Source of the DNA: Limnephilus marmoratus
Lineage: Eukaryota > Arthropoda > Insecta > Trichoptera > Limnephilidae
Direction: 5' to 3'
Assembly (NCBI GenBank): GCA_917880885.1
Contig: OU862908.1
Location: 11,209,501 to 11,273,500, forward strand
DNA length: 64,000 nt
How positions within the stretch are numbered: position 1 is the stretch's first letter; each line of letters begins with the position of its first letter. Below are positions 54,777 through 64,000 of this stretch, in pieces. The position numbers were made by a program, and so were the translations under genes. A model generated the notes under the pieces. It was not told the origin of the DNA. It saw only the letters and a list, made by a program, of their open reading frames with translations, and ran no database searches.

Positions 54777-55764
54777 AATAAATGACTATTTTGAAACTTA
54801 AATTTCAGAAATTCCTAAAATCGCATTTACATGAATGACGTAAGCTTCCTTGCAAAGCGTTAAATAATAATAAATAAAAATATATATATAACCTCTTTAA
54901 TAATCGCAGTGCCGTAAATTTTTGTCTACTATTCATGTTATAATGTACCTAAATAAAATCACATCCAATAAATAAAAGTTAAGGCAAATCATTTAAAAGA
55001 GCATACGCTTGAATGTTGTTGTGGTTCGAATGGGTTCCAAATAGTTTGAAACATTTGCGCAAAGTCCCCTCTTACCCAGCTAATAAATAGTACCTACTAT
55101 GATCCAGTACACCACTACACAAACAAGAATCTCTTTAAAATGATTCTACTGTAAAACCCTAATCTTTCAGCTAATCAATTGACGTTTCTATGGTACCAAT
55201 TTACTGAATCTGTTAATTTCATATTAACCTTATCTGATGGTTATTTCCTTTCACATAGAATAATACCATACAAGCATGTAATTAATTGCATACTTAGGTT
55301 TATTCTTGAGTGTTCTTAGAATCTAATTGACTATTAAATTTATATGGCTTTGCAAATTTAGCTGGCTTATTTCATAAAAAAAAATCTTTCTATTACTATA
55401 TTTTCGTAGTAACCTACTATTATGCAAATTTAGACCTTTTTTATCCATTTTCTGTTTATCCAACAAATCTTCATATTTTCAGAGCCCGCGACATCGATAA
55501 ATACCGGTTTTTGTATATTTTATAGCGTCTCGTTTATTTATTTGAATATAAATAGCTATGAATTTTTAGGGTAATTTACCTATAATTCTTAGTTAAACTC
55601 CAGTTTTATAAAGTGCCCTTGAGGTTTGAAGTGACATTTCACGTAAATGACGCTACATAGATTAGCAAAGCATTATTGATATTTACTCTAGGGACATACT
55701 TTCTCTAGATCCTCGATAAACACAGCTTACATGGAGCGTAGAAACTCATTGTTGAATAGCGGTC
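54777..55764. other. AT-rich DNA, no gene recognised
   Basis: Nothing coding or repeated recognised upstream of the LINE tail. Confidence 0.4.
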
Positions 55765-55843
55765 TATTTATTTATTTATTTATTTATTTATTAACGCCCT
55801 TTTTCGGGGCTTTTACATATGAATAGTAAGAAATACACAGTAT

Positions 55844-56980
55844 TTATTGTACATAACTGAACTGCCTTCGTAACAATATTTTATATTTGTTTAAAGATAA
55901 ATTGAAGATGTCCACTGACTTGGTATACTTGTTTCCCTCCATTAGTATTCTGGGCAAAGAGGAATACATATGGTAGTTAGTTCCAGAATTACTGCACTGA
56001 AATAAATCCTGACTTCTAGTATTACGTATTGGAATCCGGAAGCTTATCAATTCGAGCAATATCGGACTGTCAACTAAATCATTTAGAATTTTATACAGAA
56101 ATACCAAGTCAGTGAAAGTTCTTCTGTCTGACAATTTGAGCATATTCATATCATTCAAAATAGTATTGTAGTTCAACATAATTGCTGGAATACCCATTTT
56201 AAAATTAAGAAAACGTAAGAATTTGTTTTGTATTCTTTCAACAGCTTGTACATGTATATTGTAATATGGGTTCCAGACGGGAGAATTGTATTCAAGTTGA
56301 CTTCTAACATATGCAAAATATAAAAGTTTTATACACTTAATATTGTTAAATTTTCTAGTTAGCCTAGTTATAAATCCCAACATTTTTAAGGCCTTATTAG
56401 AGATTTCTGTTATGTGGTTAACAAATGAAAGATTAGATTGAAAAGTGATGCCCAAGTCTTTAATTTGTGTTAATGTCTCCAGAGTATTGTTATCAATGTT
56501 GTAATTGAAGATCACTGGATTTTTTATTCGAGAAAATCTAACTATATGACATTTTGAGATATTTAAGTAAAGTCTATTTTCATTACACCAAATTAACAAT
56601 TTGTTGATATTATCTTGAAGAATGTTGCAATGGTAAATATTTTGAATTATTCTAAAAATTTTGAGGTCATCAGCAAAAAGTAAGATAAATACATCATGAA
56701 ATATTTTTGTAAGATCATTTATAAACAAGATAAATAATATTGGGCCAAGGTGTGAACCCTGTGGAACTCCACTTGTTGCATAAATTTTTTCCGACAATGA
56801 GGATTTTATTCTAACAATTTGTTGTCTTCCAGTAAGATAGCTTTCAAACCAGGCTAATATACTGCCACGTATACCAAGCTTTTCTAATTTCCAAATGAGA
56901 ATTTTATGGGAAACTGAATCAAAGGCTTTACTAAAATCAGTATAGACAGAGTCTACTTGTTTTTTTTTCTTTAAAAGCAT
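55844..56980 (-). CDS. LINE reverse transcriptase, C-terminal two thirds (frame 2)
   Basis: Codes for the palm, thumb and C-terminal part of a non-LTR reverse transcriptase, which copies element RNA into DNA at a nicked target. Of 378 codons, residues 13-25 read YTDFSKAFDSVSH (motif A, catalytic Asp in TDFSKAFD), 70-80 SGVPQGSHLGP (motif B) and 102-108 FADDLKI (motif C, the paired catalytic Asp residues). Motifs follow with usual spacing and there are no internal stops. The listed start is a Met within the A run; the natural protein continues from the upstream frame (56937-58511), from which it is separated by one base. The C-terminal region after residue 200 (AYVRSQLEYNSPVWNPY, ERIQNKFLRF) is typical of Jockey/CR1-like elements. 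No RNase H domain is seen. Confidence 0.85.
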   Translation of the reverse strand: MLLKKKKQVDSVYTDFSKAFDSVSHKILIWKLEKLGIRGSILAWFESYLTGRQQIVRIKSSLSEKIYATSGVPQGSHLGPILFILFINDLTKIFHDVFILLFADDLKIFRIIQNIYHCNILQDNINKLLIWCNENRLYLNISKCHIVRFSRIKNPVIFNYNIDNNTLETLTQIKDLGITFQSNLSFVNHITEISNKALKMLGFITRLTRKFNNIKCIKLLYFAYVRSQLEYNSPVWNPYYNIHVQAVERIQNKFLRFLNFKMGIPAIMLNYNTILNDMNMLKLSDRRTFTDLVFLYKILNDLVDSPILLELISFRIPIRNTRSQDLFQCSNSGTNYHMYSSLPRILMEGNKYTKSVDIFNLSLNKYKILLRRQFSYVQ

Positions 56981-58511
56981 TGGTTATAAAATTTTCATAA
57001 ATAATCAAGTTAGAGAGTGTACTTCTACCTGGCATAAATCCAAACTGGTAAGGTGATATTACAGGTTTTATTTGGGCAAAAAGTTTGTCAAGTATTAGGC
57101 TTTCAAATAGTTTCGGTATGGTGGATTGAATGCATATTGGTCTATAATTACAAACATCACTTTTATCGCCCTTTTTGAAAATTGGAGTCAAATAACTATT
57201 TTTCCACATATCGGGAAAAATTCCACTGGATAAAGATAAATTAAAAAGTTTGGTTAATGGAAGAGCAATTACTTTGATACATTCTTTGATAAATATTGTG
57301 GGGATATTATCCGGTCCTGCAGATTTGTTGATATCTAATGATTTAACTTTAGTTACTACATCAGAGAGACTTATGGTACACTGCGAAATATCAAGAGTTT
57401 CATCTAGAGTTGTTGATGGAAGAGGAGCATTATTTGCGTCTGTTGAATAAACACTTTTAAAAAATTTTGCAAACAAGTTAACGATACCATCAGTATTATT
57501 GCTATGGCTGCCATTTAGGTGCATAATGCTTGGGAATTCAGAATCATCTTCTTTAAGAGATTTCGAATATTTCCAAAAATAATTAACATTGTTTATTATG
57601 GAGTTTTGAATTTCATTTATATGGTTACGGTAGCAAGTCATAGACATTTTTTTACACAAAGTTCTTAAATATTTAAATTCACTGTAATCAGAATTTTTTT
57701 TATATAATTTATATTCTTTATGTTTAAGTTTTTTGGTGATAAGTAGATTTATAAGTTCTTTGGTGTACCATTTTGGATAGGTGTTTGGCTTACATATTAC
57801 GGTTGGAACATAGATGCTAATAGCCTTTCCCAAAACAGAATAAAATTTATTTGTAGCTGTGTTAATATCATCATATTGCACAGATGACCAATCAAAAGAG
57901 AGGAGATAATTACATATTTTCTCGTAATCAGTTTTGAAAAAATTTTGGTAACTGAAAGACAGTTTACAGGTATTAACATGTACATTAGAAATAATAACTT
58001 TCAGTGGAGGATGATAACCATCAATGGGCACCAGCGGTTCACTACATTCTTCAATTACTAGTGACTCTAAGTTAGAAAAACATAAGTCTAGAGTACGATT
58101 ATTTACATTTGATATAGTATTTGCCTGATTCAGGCCTAGAAATAACGCCATGTCTAGAATAATGCGTTCAGACTCACTCACACTGATATTATTGTCCCTG
58201 TTCACCCAATTCACATTTGGAAGATTATAATCACCAGCAAGCAAAAATGTTGCATTAGCATGCTTTTTTAATATAACTTCCACTTCCTCACTATGGCACC
58301 TGTATACTTCATTGCTTGAATTTGGTGGGATATAAATACAACCAACAATAATCTTTTTATTCCTGGCAACATTCACTTGCACGAAGATTTGTTCAAGAAG
58401 TTTGTATTTAGTTGTAATTAAGTTTGATTTGTATTTCTTGCTGATAGCGATTAAAACCCCGCCACCTCTGCTTTTAGCACTTGTCAATGTATTTCTGTCT
58501 AATCTATACAC
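56937..58511 (-). CDS. LINE endonuclease and N-terminal reverse transcriptase (frame 1, truncated)
   Basis: Codes for an apurinic-type (exonuclease/endonuclease/phosphatase fold) endonuclease followed by the fingers of a reverse transcriptase. In the 524-codon frame, residues 60-64 YIPPN, 92-99 AGDYNLPN (catalytic Asp and Asn), 141-147 LDLCFSN and 164-170 DGYHPPL (the usual SDH position, here GYH) mark the endonuclease. 397-404 SAGPDNIP, 441-449 LTPIFKKGD, 455-459 NYRPI and 489-498 QFGFMPGRST mark the RT fingers. The open frame in fact extends upstream of the first Met to about 58586 (SETWLEP motif with the catalytic Glu), where the element is truncated. It ends in a stop after the A run at 56958-56970, while homology continues in the next frame. 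Confidence 0.85.
   Translation of the reverse strand: MYRLDRNTLTSAKSRGGGVLIAISKKYKSNLITTKYKLLEQIFVQVNVARNKKIIVGCIYIPPNSSNEVYRCHSEEVEVILKKHANATFLLAGDYNLPNVNWVNRDNNISVSESERIILDMALFLGLNQANTISNVNNRTLDLCFSNLESLVIEECSEPLVPIDGYHPPLKVIISNVHVNTCKLSFSYQNFFKTDYEKICNYLLSFDWSSVQYDDINTATNKFYSVLGKAISIYVPTVICKPNTYPKWYTKELINLLITKKLKHKEYKLYKKNSDYSEFKYLRTLCKKMSMTCYRNHINEIQNSIINNVNYFWKYSKSLKEDDSEFPSIMHLNGSHSNNTDGIVNLFAKFFKSVYSTDANNAPLPSTTLDETLDISQCTISLSDVVTKVKSLDINKSAGPDNIPTIFIKECIKVIALPLTKLFNLSLSSGIFPDMWKNSYLTPIFKKGDKSDVCNYRPICIQSTIPKLFESLILDKLFAQIKPVISPYQFGFMPGRSTLSNLIIYENFITNAFKEKKTSRLCLY
56957..56972 (-). other. Single-base frameshift in an A9 run of the LINE
   Basis: The minus strand reads AAAGAAAAAAAAACAAG. 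Frame 1 gives ...NAFKEKKTSR, frame 2 gives ...KKKKQVDSVYTDFSKAF. The RT homology crosses from one to the other here, so a one-base length change in the homopolymer explains the two frames. It may be a mutation, a sequencing error or, less likely, a slippage site. Confidence 0.75.
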
Positions 58512-58586
58512 ATTATGATTTATAAAACCTAATTCACTAGAATTAATATTAGGTTCTAACCATGTTTCAGAAAGTAGAAGAAACTA

Positions 58587-61379
58587 AATAAATACCAGAA
58601 CGACAAATTACTACGGACAGAAGAATTAATTACATTTGTCATTGAATGTTGAAGAACATGGTCCGTTGATTTAATCCTCAAGCGAGTAAGGTTTTCAATC
58701 TAATTACAAAACAATATTTGATTTAGACACATGTTTATGTATATTACGAAAGCAGTTTAATTAATAAATTCCAAGATCAATTAAAAAAAAAAAGATAGTG
58801 AATTTTTTTAAAGATGTTAACATTCAAACATAACGCACGATTTCATTTCTCCATAATTACGAACAACTCCGTTGAGATAGTTGTGAATGAACCACAAATT
58901 GCAAAATATATATAAAGTAAGGTGCTAAACTGAAATCTAACATGGCTATAAGAATAATACAAATTATAGGTAACTTGAAAGCCGTACGCGCGTGAAAGTT
59001 TTAACGGTTAAACAATTTTATATCCGGACGTCAGTAATTGCATAAATAATTTTTATTGTCTTCGTTTACTCTGAAAAGGTTGCGGTTATCTACATACTAA
59101 TGAAGAACATTAAAAAAATCATTTATTCAAAATGAATATCGATAAAATTTTGATATGATCGTTAAGTTTACTGTAATTTATTTTAATACGGTTTAAATTG
59201 GTATTGATTTTTTAAATATGACTCAAAATTACATCACATCAAGGTTTATAATATAAGCCAAATTGTTTACTTCTGAAACAACTTAAAATTTTTATTTTTC
59301 TCATTTTGTCCTTTCCTTCCATGAAAGAACTACCTAGTAAAGAGAAGAAGATGTTGCCTACCTACTTGGCACACATGCCCAATATTATTGCACAAAATTG
59401 AAAATACCTATATTTTAAATCAATCGACAGCTCTCTCTTTCTCAGTTCTCTCTGGAAATCTCGCTTAAAAGCCTGTAAAACATGCTAATTAATACAAAAA
59501 AGTGACAGTAAAGTATAATCACCCTTGTGCTATCATCTTGGAAGACTAGCCACCACCGATATTAGATCACCAAGCAACATATGACCACAGCAAGGGAAGG
59601 GCTTTCTCATTTCAAATTGCCAAATCCTGTGCTTGATTTTGTAAACGCCATCAATTGTCTTACTTCACAAAAATATAGATTTACAGTCCATCCCCTGTAG
59701 TGTCATGATATCGATCGTGACACAAATAATAATATAGGGTAGGGATTCAACATTAAAAAAATAATAACGATTGGTGTTATCTAACAAATCGGTAGCGAAA
59801 ATTTGAAATGTTGTAAACAATAAATCCAAAAATGAGTTAAATATGTCATTTTTCTACGTTTTTTGTCCTTCGATTTGCTTAGTCAAAATATTTCTAGGAA
59901 AATAACTGCGTCTTTTACAACGTGAATTTTTTGAGACGTTTTTTTTTTTGTGGAAAATTAAAAATAAATTAAATACCGTTATTAAAGAAATTTACACAAA
60001 ATTGTAAGTATTCAAAGAGCTATTCAATGATATTTTATAACAAAATTCATAATTACATGTCCACAAAAATAGAAGATAAGATTTAAAAAACAACCAAAAA
60101 ATCTCCTGAACAATTAACATTTTGTCCTTTACAGCTTTTCAAATGCCAGTAATCGATGTAATTTTAAAAAAATGGAAAAGAAACTCAAATCCCTAATGAT
60201 AAGAATTTATTATGTTGCGTAGAAAAAAGTTTAATTATTATTTCTACGCCATGAAGAGAGCTTGATCTTGAGTTCGAAACTTTGAAAACTTATTACTTAT
60301 CATCAAAAACCCAACTTGCCCCAAATTCTACGTGCATTTATACTCACGGGGATTCAATTTAAGTCTGTTTTTTTAATGTGTTCATTTTTTACAATTCGTC
60401 CATCAAAATCCAAAAATCCAAAATCTAAAAGCAACACCTGTAAACCATACGTAATACCAGTTTTTCGTTTGTAATCAATGTTTAGCGCAGTTTAAAAGAC
60501 AATTAATTTATTACAGTTATTTAAAAAAACTTTTACTTTTACAACGCACCAGTTGACGACGTTTGACGTTTTTAAGAAATTACACCTCCCACGAAAAATG
60601 ACAATCACTTGATTGTTCCATTGGAATTACCAAAATAATCAATACTCATATTAAGCCGTGTAGTATTCGCTTGTGGTTTTCCTCTGAATTATTGTAGAGT
60701 GTGTTAATCGACGAGAATAGGATGGCTAAATTAAACGTTTTATATTTATAAATAACATTTTTTTAGAAAAATGTAAGACATGTAAAATTATGGACCTTTA
60801 ACTAAGTAAAGTGGGTCAAATGCTATCTTTCGAGAGTTTCTTTTTAGGCATATAATATCTGTTCAGGAATTTGATACGATATCCGGAATGTTCGGATTTT
60901 CTGCATTAATATTACCGACAGAAGAATAGGGCGAGTAAAAAAAGAGTATATAATTTTTTAATGAAAATACGACACTCCGAGATCCACCATGAAGATTATT
61001 GGTATGGGAACACTCGCGTCTAACTTTGAAACACAAGCACTAGCGTAGGGTAAAAAAGACCCGAGATTTTCAATGTATTTTTTTGTGTCATTACAATGCC
61101 AGTCTGATTTTTCTTGTGTTGTATTTATATAGATTATAATAAAACACAGTAAAAGAATTACAAAATTATTTAAATTTAAATTTAAAAAAAAACCTGAATA
61201 TAAAACTAAAATACACAATTTTAAGAAGAAAAAATGGCTTTGATTAGGAAGACAGACTTTTATTAATTAAAAACAACATTTTGGAATAAACTTTTTATAG
61301 TCACATTAAATACTACAAATACGAATGGACGTAATTGAACGGAAATGAGCGTACTACGTGATTCGTTACACACCCGTTT
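58587..61379. other. AT-rich DNA, no gene recognised
   Basis: About 2.8 kb with no repeat partner, coding signature or splice-flanked block recognised. Confidence 0.45.
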
Positions 61380-61560
61380 GAAGGTACTTTAAAGGGTTAC
61401 GAATAACCTGAAAATATTTTAAAAACTCATACTACCACCACAGCAAGCGGAAAATGTCGCTTGTGTCATGATGGGGGATTTAGCCAGTCGAGGAATCGAG
61501 CACTTGGGTGGGACACTGACCGGATTATCAACTTTGAAAGAATCTTAATAGTTATCATTG
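61380..61560 (-). mobile_element. S1 SINE, near full-length copy
   Basis: The minus strand begins with GGTCAGTGTCCCACCCAAG and CTCGATTCCTCGACTGG (B-box type GATTCC), then AAATCCCCCATCATGAC, ACAAGCGACATTTTCCGC, GTGGTAGTATGAGTTTTTAA and GGTTATTCGTAACCC. It matches 9900-10090 in order. The A box is partly eroded. Confidence 0.7.
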
Positions 61561-62211
61561 TATCGGGATTTAAAAACAACATTAGGACTTTTTTACCCAT
61601 CGCGAGTGCTGACGAGTTAGTAGATAAAGCTTACTTTTTTAAAGATAAAAATACCCCCCAGGTTACGAACAGCCAAAAAATATTTTAATTTCTCCTACAT
61701 ATATTCTAAAATAAAAGCGAAAAATATTGCTTTAGAAATTTTTTATAGTTATTTTTTTACCAAATACTTTTACATGAGATAAGTATTTTCAGACATTTAA
61801 AAAAATTGGAAATGATAAACATTTACTAACTTATAAAACAAAGGTAAGTAATGGGAACCCACTAAGGCGTTGCCTGTGTGTGGGTAAGATAACCAAAAAT
61901 TTGCAATTAAAAGAACAATTTATTTATTTTTAGTAATAATATACTTATTCTGATGCGTGTACTTATAAGTAGAATTAAAGTAAGTTATGTTAAAATACAA
62001 AATTAGGGGTCTTCCTGAGACATTTCCAACACATTTCATACTTTTGCATCATAATGCAATCATCATCTTTGACAATCCCACCGCGCTTACAAGAAAGGGG
62101 GATATTCATTAATTCATTCACCCGTCACCACATATCCATGGCAAAAATGATGATATTCTATTTAATTGGCAGTACCTACATAAATAATCAACATTTCTAT
62201 TTTTATTTCAG
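61561..62211. other. Unassigned; AT-rich, ends in a polypyrimidine tract
   Basis: No gene recognised. The last 25 bases form a T-rich tract ending in AG, serving as the acceptor proposed for the next entry. Confidence 0.35.
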
Positions 62212-62346
62212 TCATCGTGCGATCTATGTTCTACGAGATCTTGCCACGTTCTCCGCCACCTCTTCACAGATCATATACTCGTCTACTCTACAGCCTACCT
62301 GCGGGCATGCCTACTAACTGCGTACATGCTACTGTCTACCTGTGAG
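62212..62346 (+). CDS. Candidate internal exon of unknown gene
   Basis: A 135-bp block visibly richer in G+C than its surroundings, preceded by ATTTCTATTTTTATTTCAG and followed by GTAAGTAACTG, i.e. strong acceptor and donor sites. It contains exactly 45 codons in frame zero with no stop (SSCDLCSTRSCHVLRHLF at the start, TAYMLLSTCE at the end). A second frame is open until four bases from the end (MFYEILPRSPPPLHRSYTRL). The peptide matches no family I recognise, so it could equally be a 5' UTR or long non-coding RNA exon. No other exon of the same transcript could be identified in the window. Confidence 0.3.
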
Positions 62347-62804
62347 GTAAGTAACTGTAGTATGACGCGTATCTGAGTAAGAATCGAAAAGGGAAAGTGA
62401 TATCAGTGTTGGAGCGATGAACTTTTCCAGCGTACCGACGCGATTGTGCAGACTCCGGGATCAGCGGATTTATCGAGTGCTAACATTTATCAAGCCGCTG
62501 CAGTCAATGTTAATTAAATGGGATTAATGTTTATACAAATATCGAAACACTGGGTAAACAGACATTTTCGAGGTCACCTTTCACGTACAAAGTGTCGTGC
62601 AAACCCGTCGATACATGCTTGCACTTTAGCAAAACATATAAATCTAATATCGACAATTATTTTAACACGTTCATTTCTAAGTAACATAGGTAACTTAACT
62701 ATTTTAGTAAATATACCGTTAAATTATGCAGGTCTTACTTAATATTGGTGCCAATGCTTTATCATAATGCCATCTATCATTTATGTATAATTTTTTTTAC
62801 ATTA
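62347..62804. other. Unassigned DNA downstream of the candidate exon
   Basis: Moderately G+C-rich until about 62480, then AT-rich. A 74-codon frame (62518-62742) has no recognised domain. Confidence 0.35.
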
Positions 62805-63212
62805 ACTCCACACAGGAGGCCCTGAGGAAAATAATTTCCCTCGGGGCTTATGTCATCTTAGGGGATCCTGTGTGGAGGTTTTTTAAAGGAAATGAAGGCG
62901 AGGAAATTCTGAAAAGGAAATAAGTAAGAGGAGTGGGTAGGAATCTGGGGGTCAGTGTGTCTAGGAGTTGCGGACGTATGAATTCATCCCTCTAACTGCA
63001 ATGCAAGGCGATGGGTGGAGAGATTCTGAAATTCTTCCCTTAACCAATCTCTCTCGATCTTGCCCCACGCAGACGCATCAGCTGCTAAAACCTGGATAAA
63101 CCTCACCCCATGAATCCGATCACCCCTACTAAGTCACGAAACGTAGCGAACCACGGGGTGACCTGTGGCTGAGGCGTTGGTTATCCAATAAATGGTTCCC
63201 GGTTCTCCCAAA
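62805..63212 (-). repeat. R1 dispersed repeat, near full-length
   Basis: In minus sense it ends in the hairpin CTCCACACAGGATCCCC ... CTCCTGTGTGGAG preceding a short A-containing tail (TTAATGTAAAAAAAATT), and begins AACCGGGAACCATTTATTGG. Order of blocks as in 15060-15525 and 33208-33662. The hairpin keeps pairing despite substitutions (GAGG with CCTC, T-G wobble in place of T-A). Confidence 0.75.
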
Positions 63213-64000
63213 TTATTAGGTAAGTTTGATTAGGTTTCTTATTTTTCTTTACTGTTCTTCAATGTTCTGTTTTGTGTAGTCAGAAAATATTCTAGGCAAA
63301 GATTTTTTTTTTCAAATATAATATTTGTACGTTTTTACAATAAGAATAATTTTTTTACATGTTTATACATGTACAATCTCGGAGATTCTTCAGTCAGGTC
63401 ATGACTCGTTATTTACTTGTCCATTTTAACATAACTAGCAAACATTTGTATTACAATACATTATTTTGTATACGAATAGGTACAAAGCCCTCGTAAAACT
63501 AGGCCAAAAGGTTATTGGTACTGAAATACGACTCATTTATTATGTAAAGCTCTTGGAGGGTATCGGACGATTGGCTAAACTATTCTTAAGAACTTGTGGA
63601 AATTTAGACTAAAAATACGTCGAATCTATAACAAATTTTCATTGCACATTTTTAAACAGATATTAAAACACATAGATAATAAATATAAATACTTTTGAAT
63701 ATTTACCAAAAACATGTTTTTTTTTTTAAATGCAGTGATGAAAGAGAGTTAAAATAAACATAAAAAGCAGAACCTCTCAGGCCTCGGACCTATTTTTCAA
63801 AATATGTAATATATAATTACAGGTAAAAATATTTCCGCTTTGCAATATTATCCAAATACTTTTCTGTCGTTTCACGTAAAAATAATATATAAAAAATACT
63901 GAAAGTTTCATTATTTTTTTATCAATTTGCAGTCGGAATCGTTGGTTTTATAAAGGTGTATATTTGAATTATTTTGTGGTTTATTTTGAGAGTTGAATAC
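63213..64000. other. AT-rich DNA, nothing recognised
   Basis: No coding or repeat signal recognised to the end of the window. Confidence 0.4.

Larger units (their letters stand above)
55765..58586 (-). mobile_element. 5'-truncated Jockey/CR1-like LINE
   Basis: On the minus strand the element starts abruptly inside the endonuclease domain (FLLLSETWLEPNIN near 58586-58540), runs through endonuclease and reverse transcriptase in two overlapping frames, and ends after GTAAAAGCCCCGAAAAAGGG with a tail of about seven AATA/TAAA units (55767-55798). The missing 5' part (first ORF and the start of the endonuclease) and the simple-repeat tail are typical of incomplete target-primed reverse transcription. 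It is the least decayed element in the window. Confidence 0.9.

Noticed and set aside
56957..56972. Programmed ribosomal frameshift in the LINE
   Set aside because: A homopolymer indel in a truncated, non-functional copy is simpler; no stimulatory structure was seen.
1..64000. CRISPR array, bacterial operon or phage-like system
   Set aside because: No direct repeats with regular unique spacers, no compact gene clusters or ribosome binding sites; sequence character is that of an arthropod nuclear genome.

Overview
The window reads as intergenic or intronic DNA from an arthropod, most likely an insect. It is strongly AT-rich, no open frame looks like an ordinary conserved gene, and almost every recognisable piece is mobile DNA: non-LTR retrotransposon remnants, a Penelope-like element (PLE) fragment, tRNA-derived SINE-like repeats, foldback elements, MITEs and elements ending in CTAGT. 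TTAGGTTAGG-type strings near 7085 and 34490 and GTACCTACC-type strings fit an insect. The order cannot be fixed from this sequence alone.

Layout. 0-5 kb: a foldback element with two tRNA-like cores (749-1184), small palindromic elements, and a possible 5' UTR exon on the minus strand (4248-4700). 5-13 kb: mostly unassigned AT-rich DNA with a poly-G MITE, a long foldback and SINE-like copies. 12-23 kb: a dense patchwork of an A-tailed dispersed repeat (here called R1), CTAGT-ended elements and four RTE-like reverse transcriptase remnants. 23-33 kb: nested MITEs, a 1.27-kb foldback (27885-29155), a near-perfect 837-bp palindrome made from two inverted PLE 3' ends (29728-30564) and a nested DNA transposon (31438-32463). 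33-38 kb: repeats, then a 1.7-kb minisatellite whose module matches the heat-shock element pattern. 38-55 kb: more MITEs, tandem repeats and foldbacks. 55.8-58.6 kb: the best-preserved protein-coding unit, a 5'-truncated Jockey/CR1-like LINE (minus strand) with intact reverse transcriptase motifs and one frameshift in an A run. 58.6-64 kb: mostly featureless, with a SINE, a candidate 135-bp exon (62212-62346) and the last R1 copy.

The most interesting signal is a set of hammerhead-ribozyme-like motifs in terminal repeats of three unrelated-looking repeat families. A fourth family carries a decayed version. Each has CUGANGA, one extra base, a stem II hairpin, GAA, a self-complementary stem III and an NUH cleavage triplet. 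In two families stem I pairs directly beside the core. In one family the motif lies just downstream of a PLE C-terminal coding remnant, which fits the known association of hammerheads with PLEs. In the foldback copies each strand carries an outward-reading motif near its 3' end.
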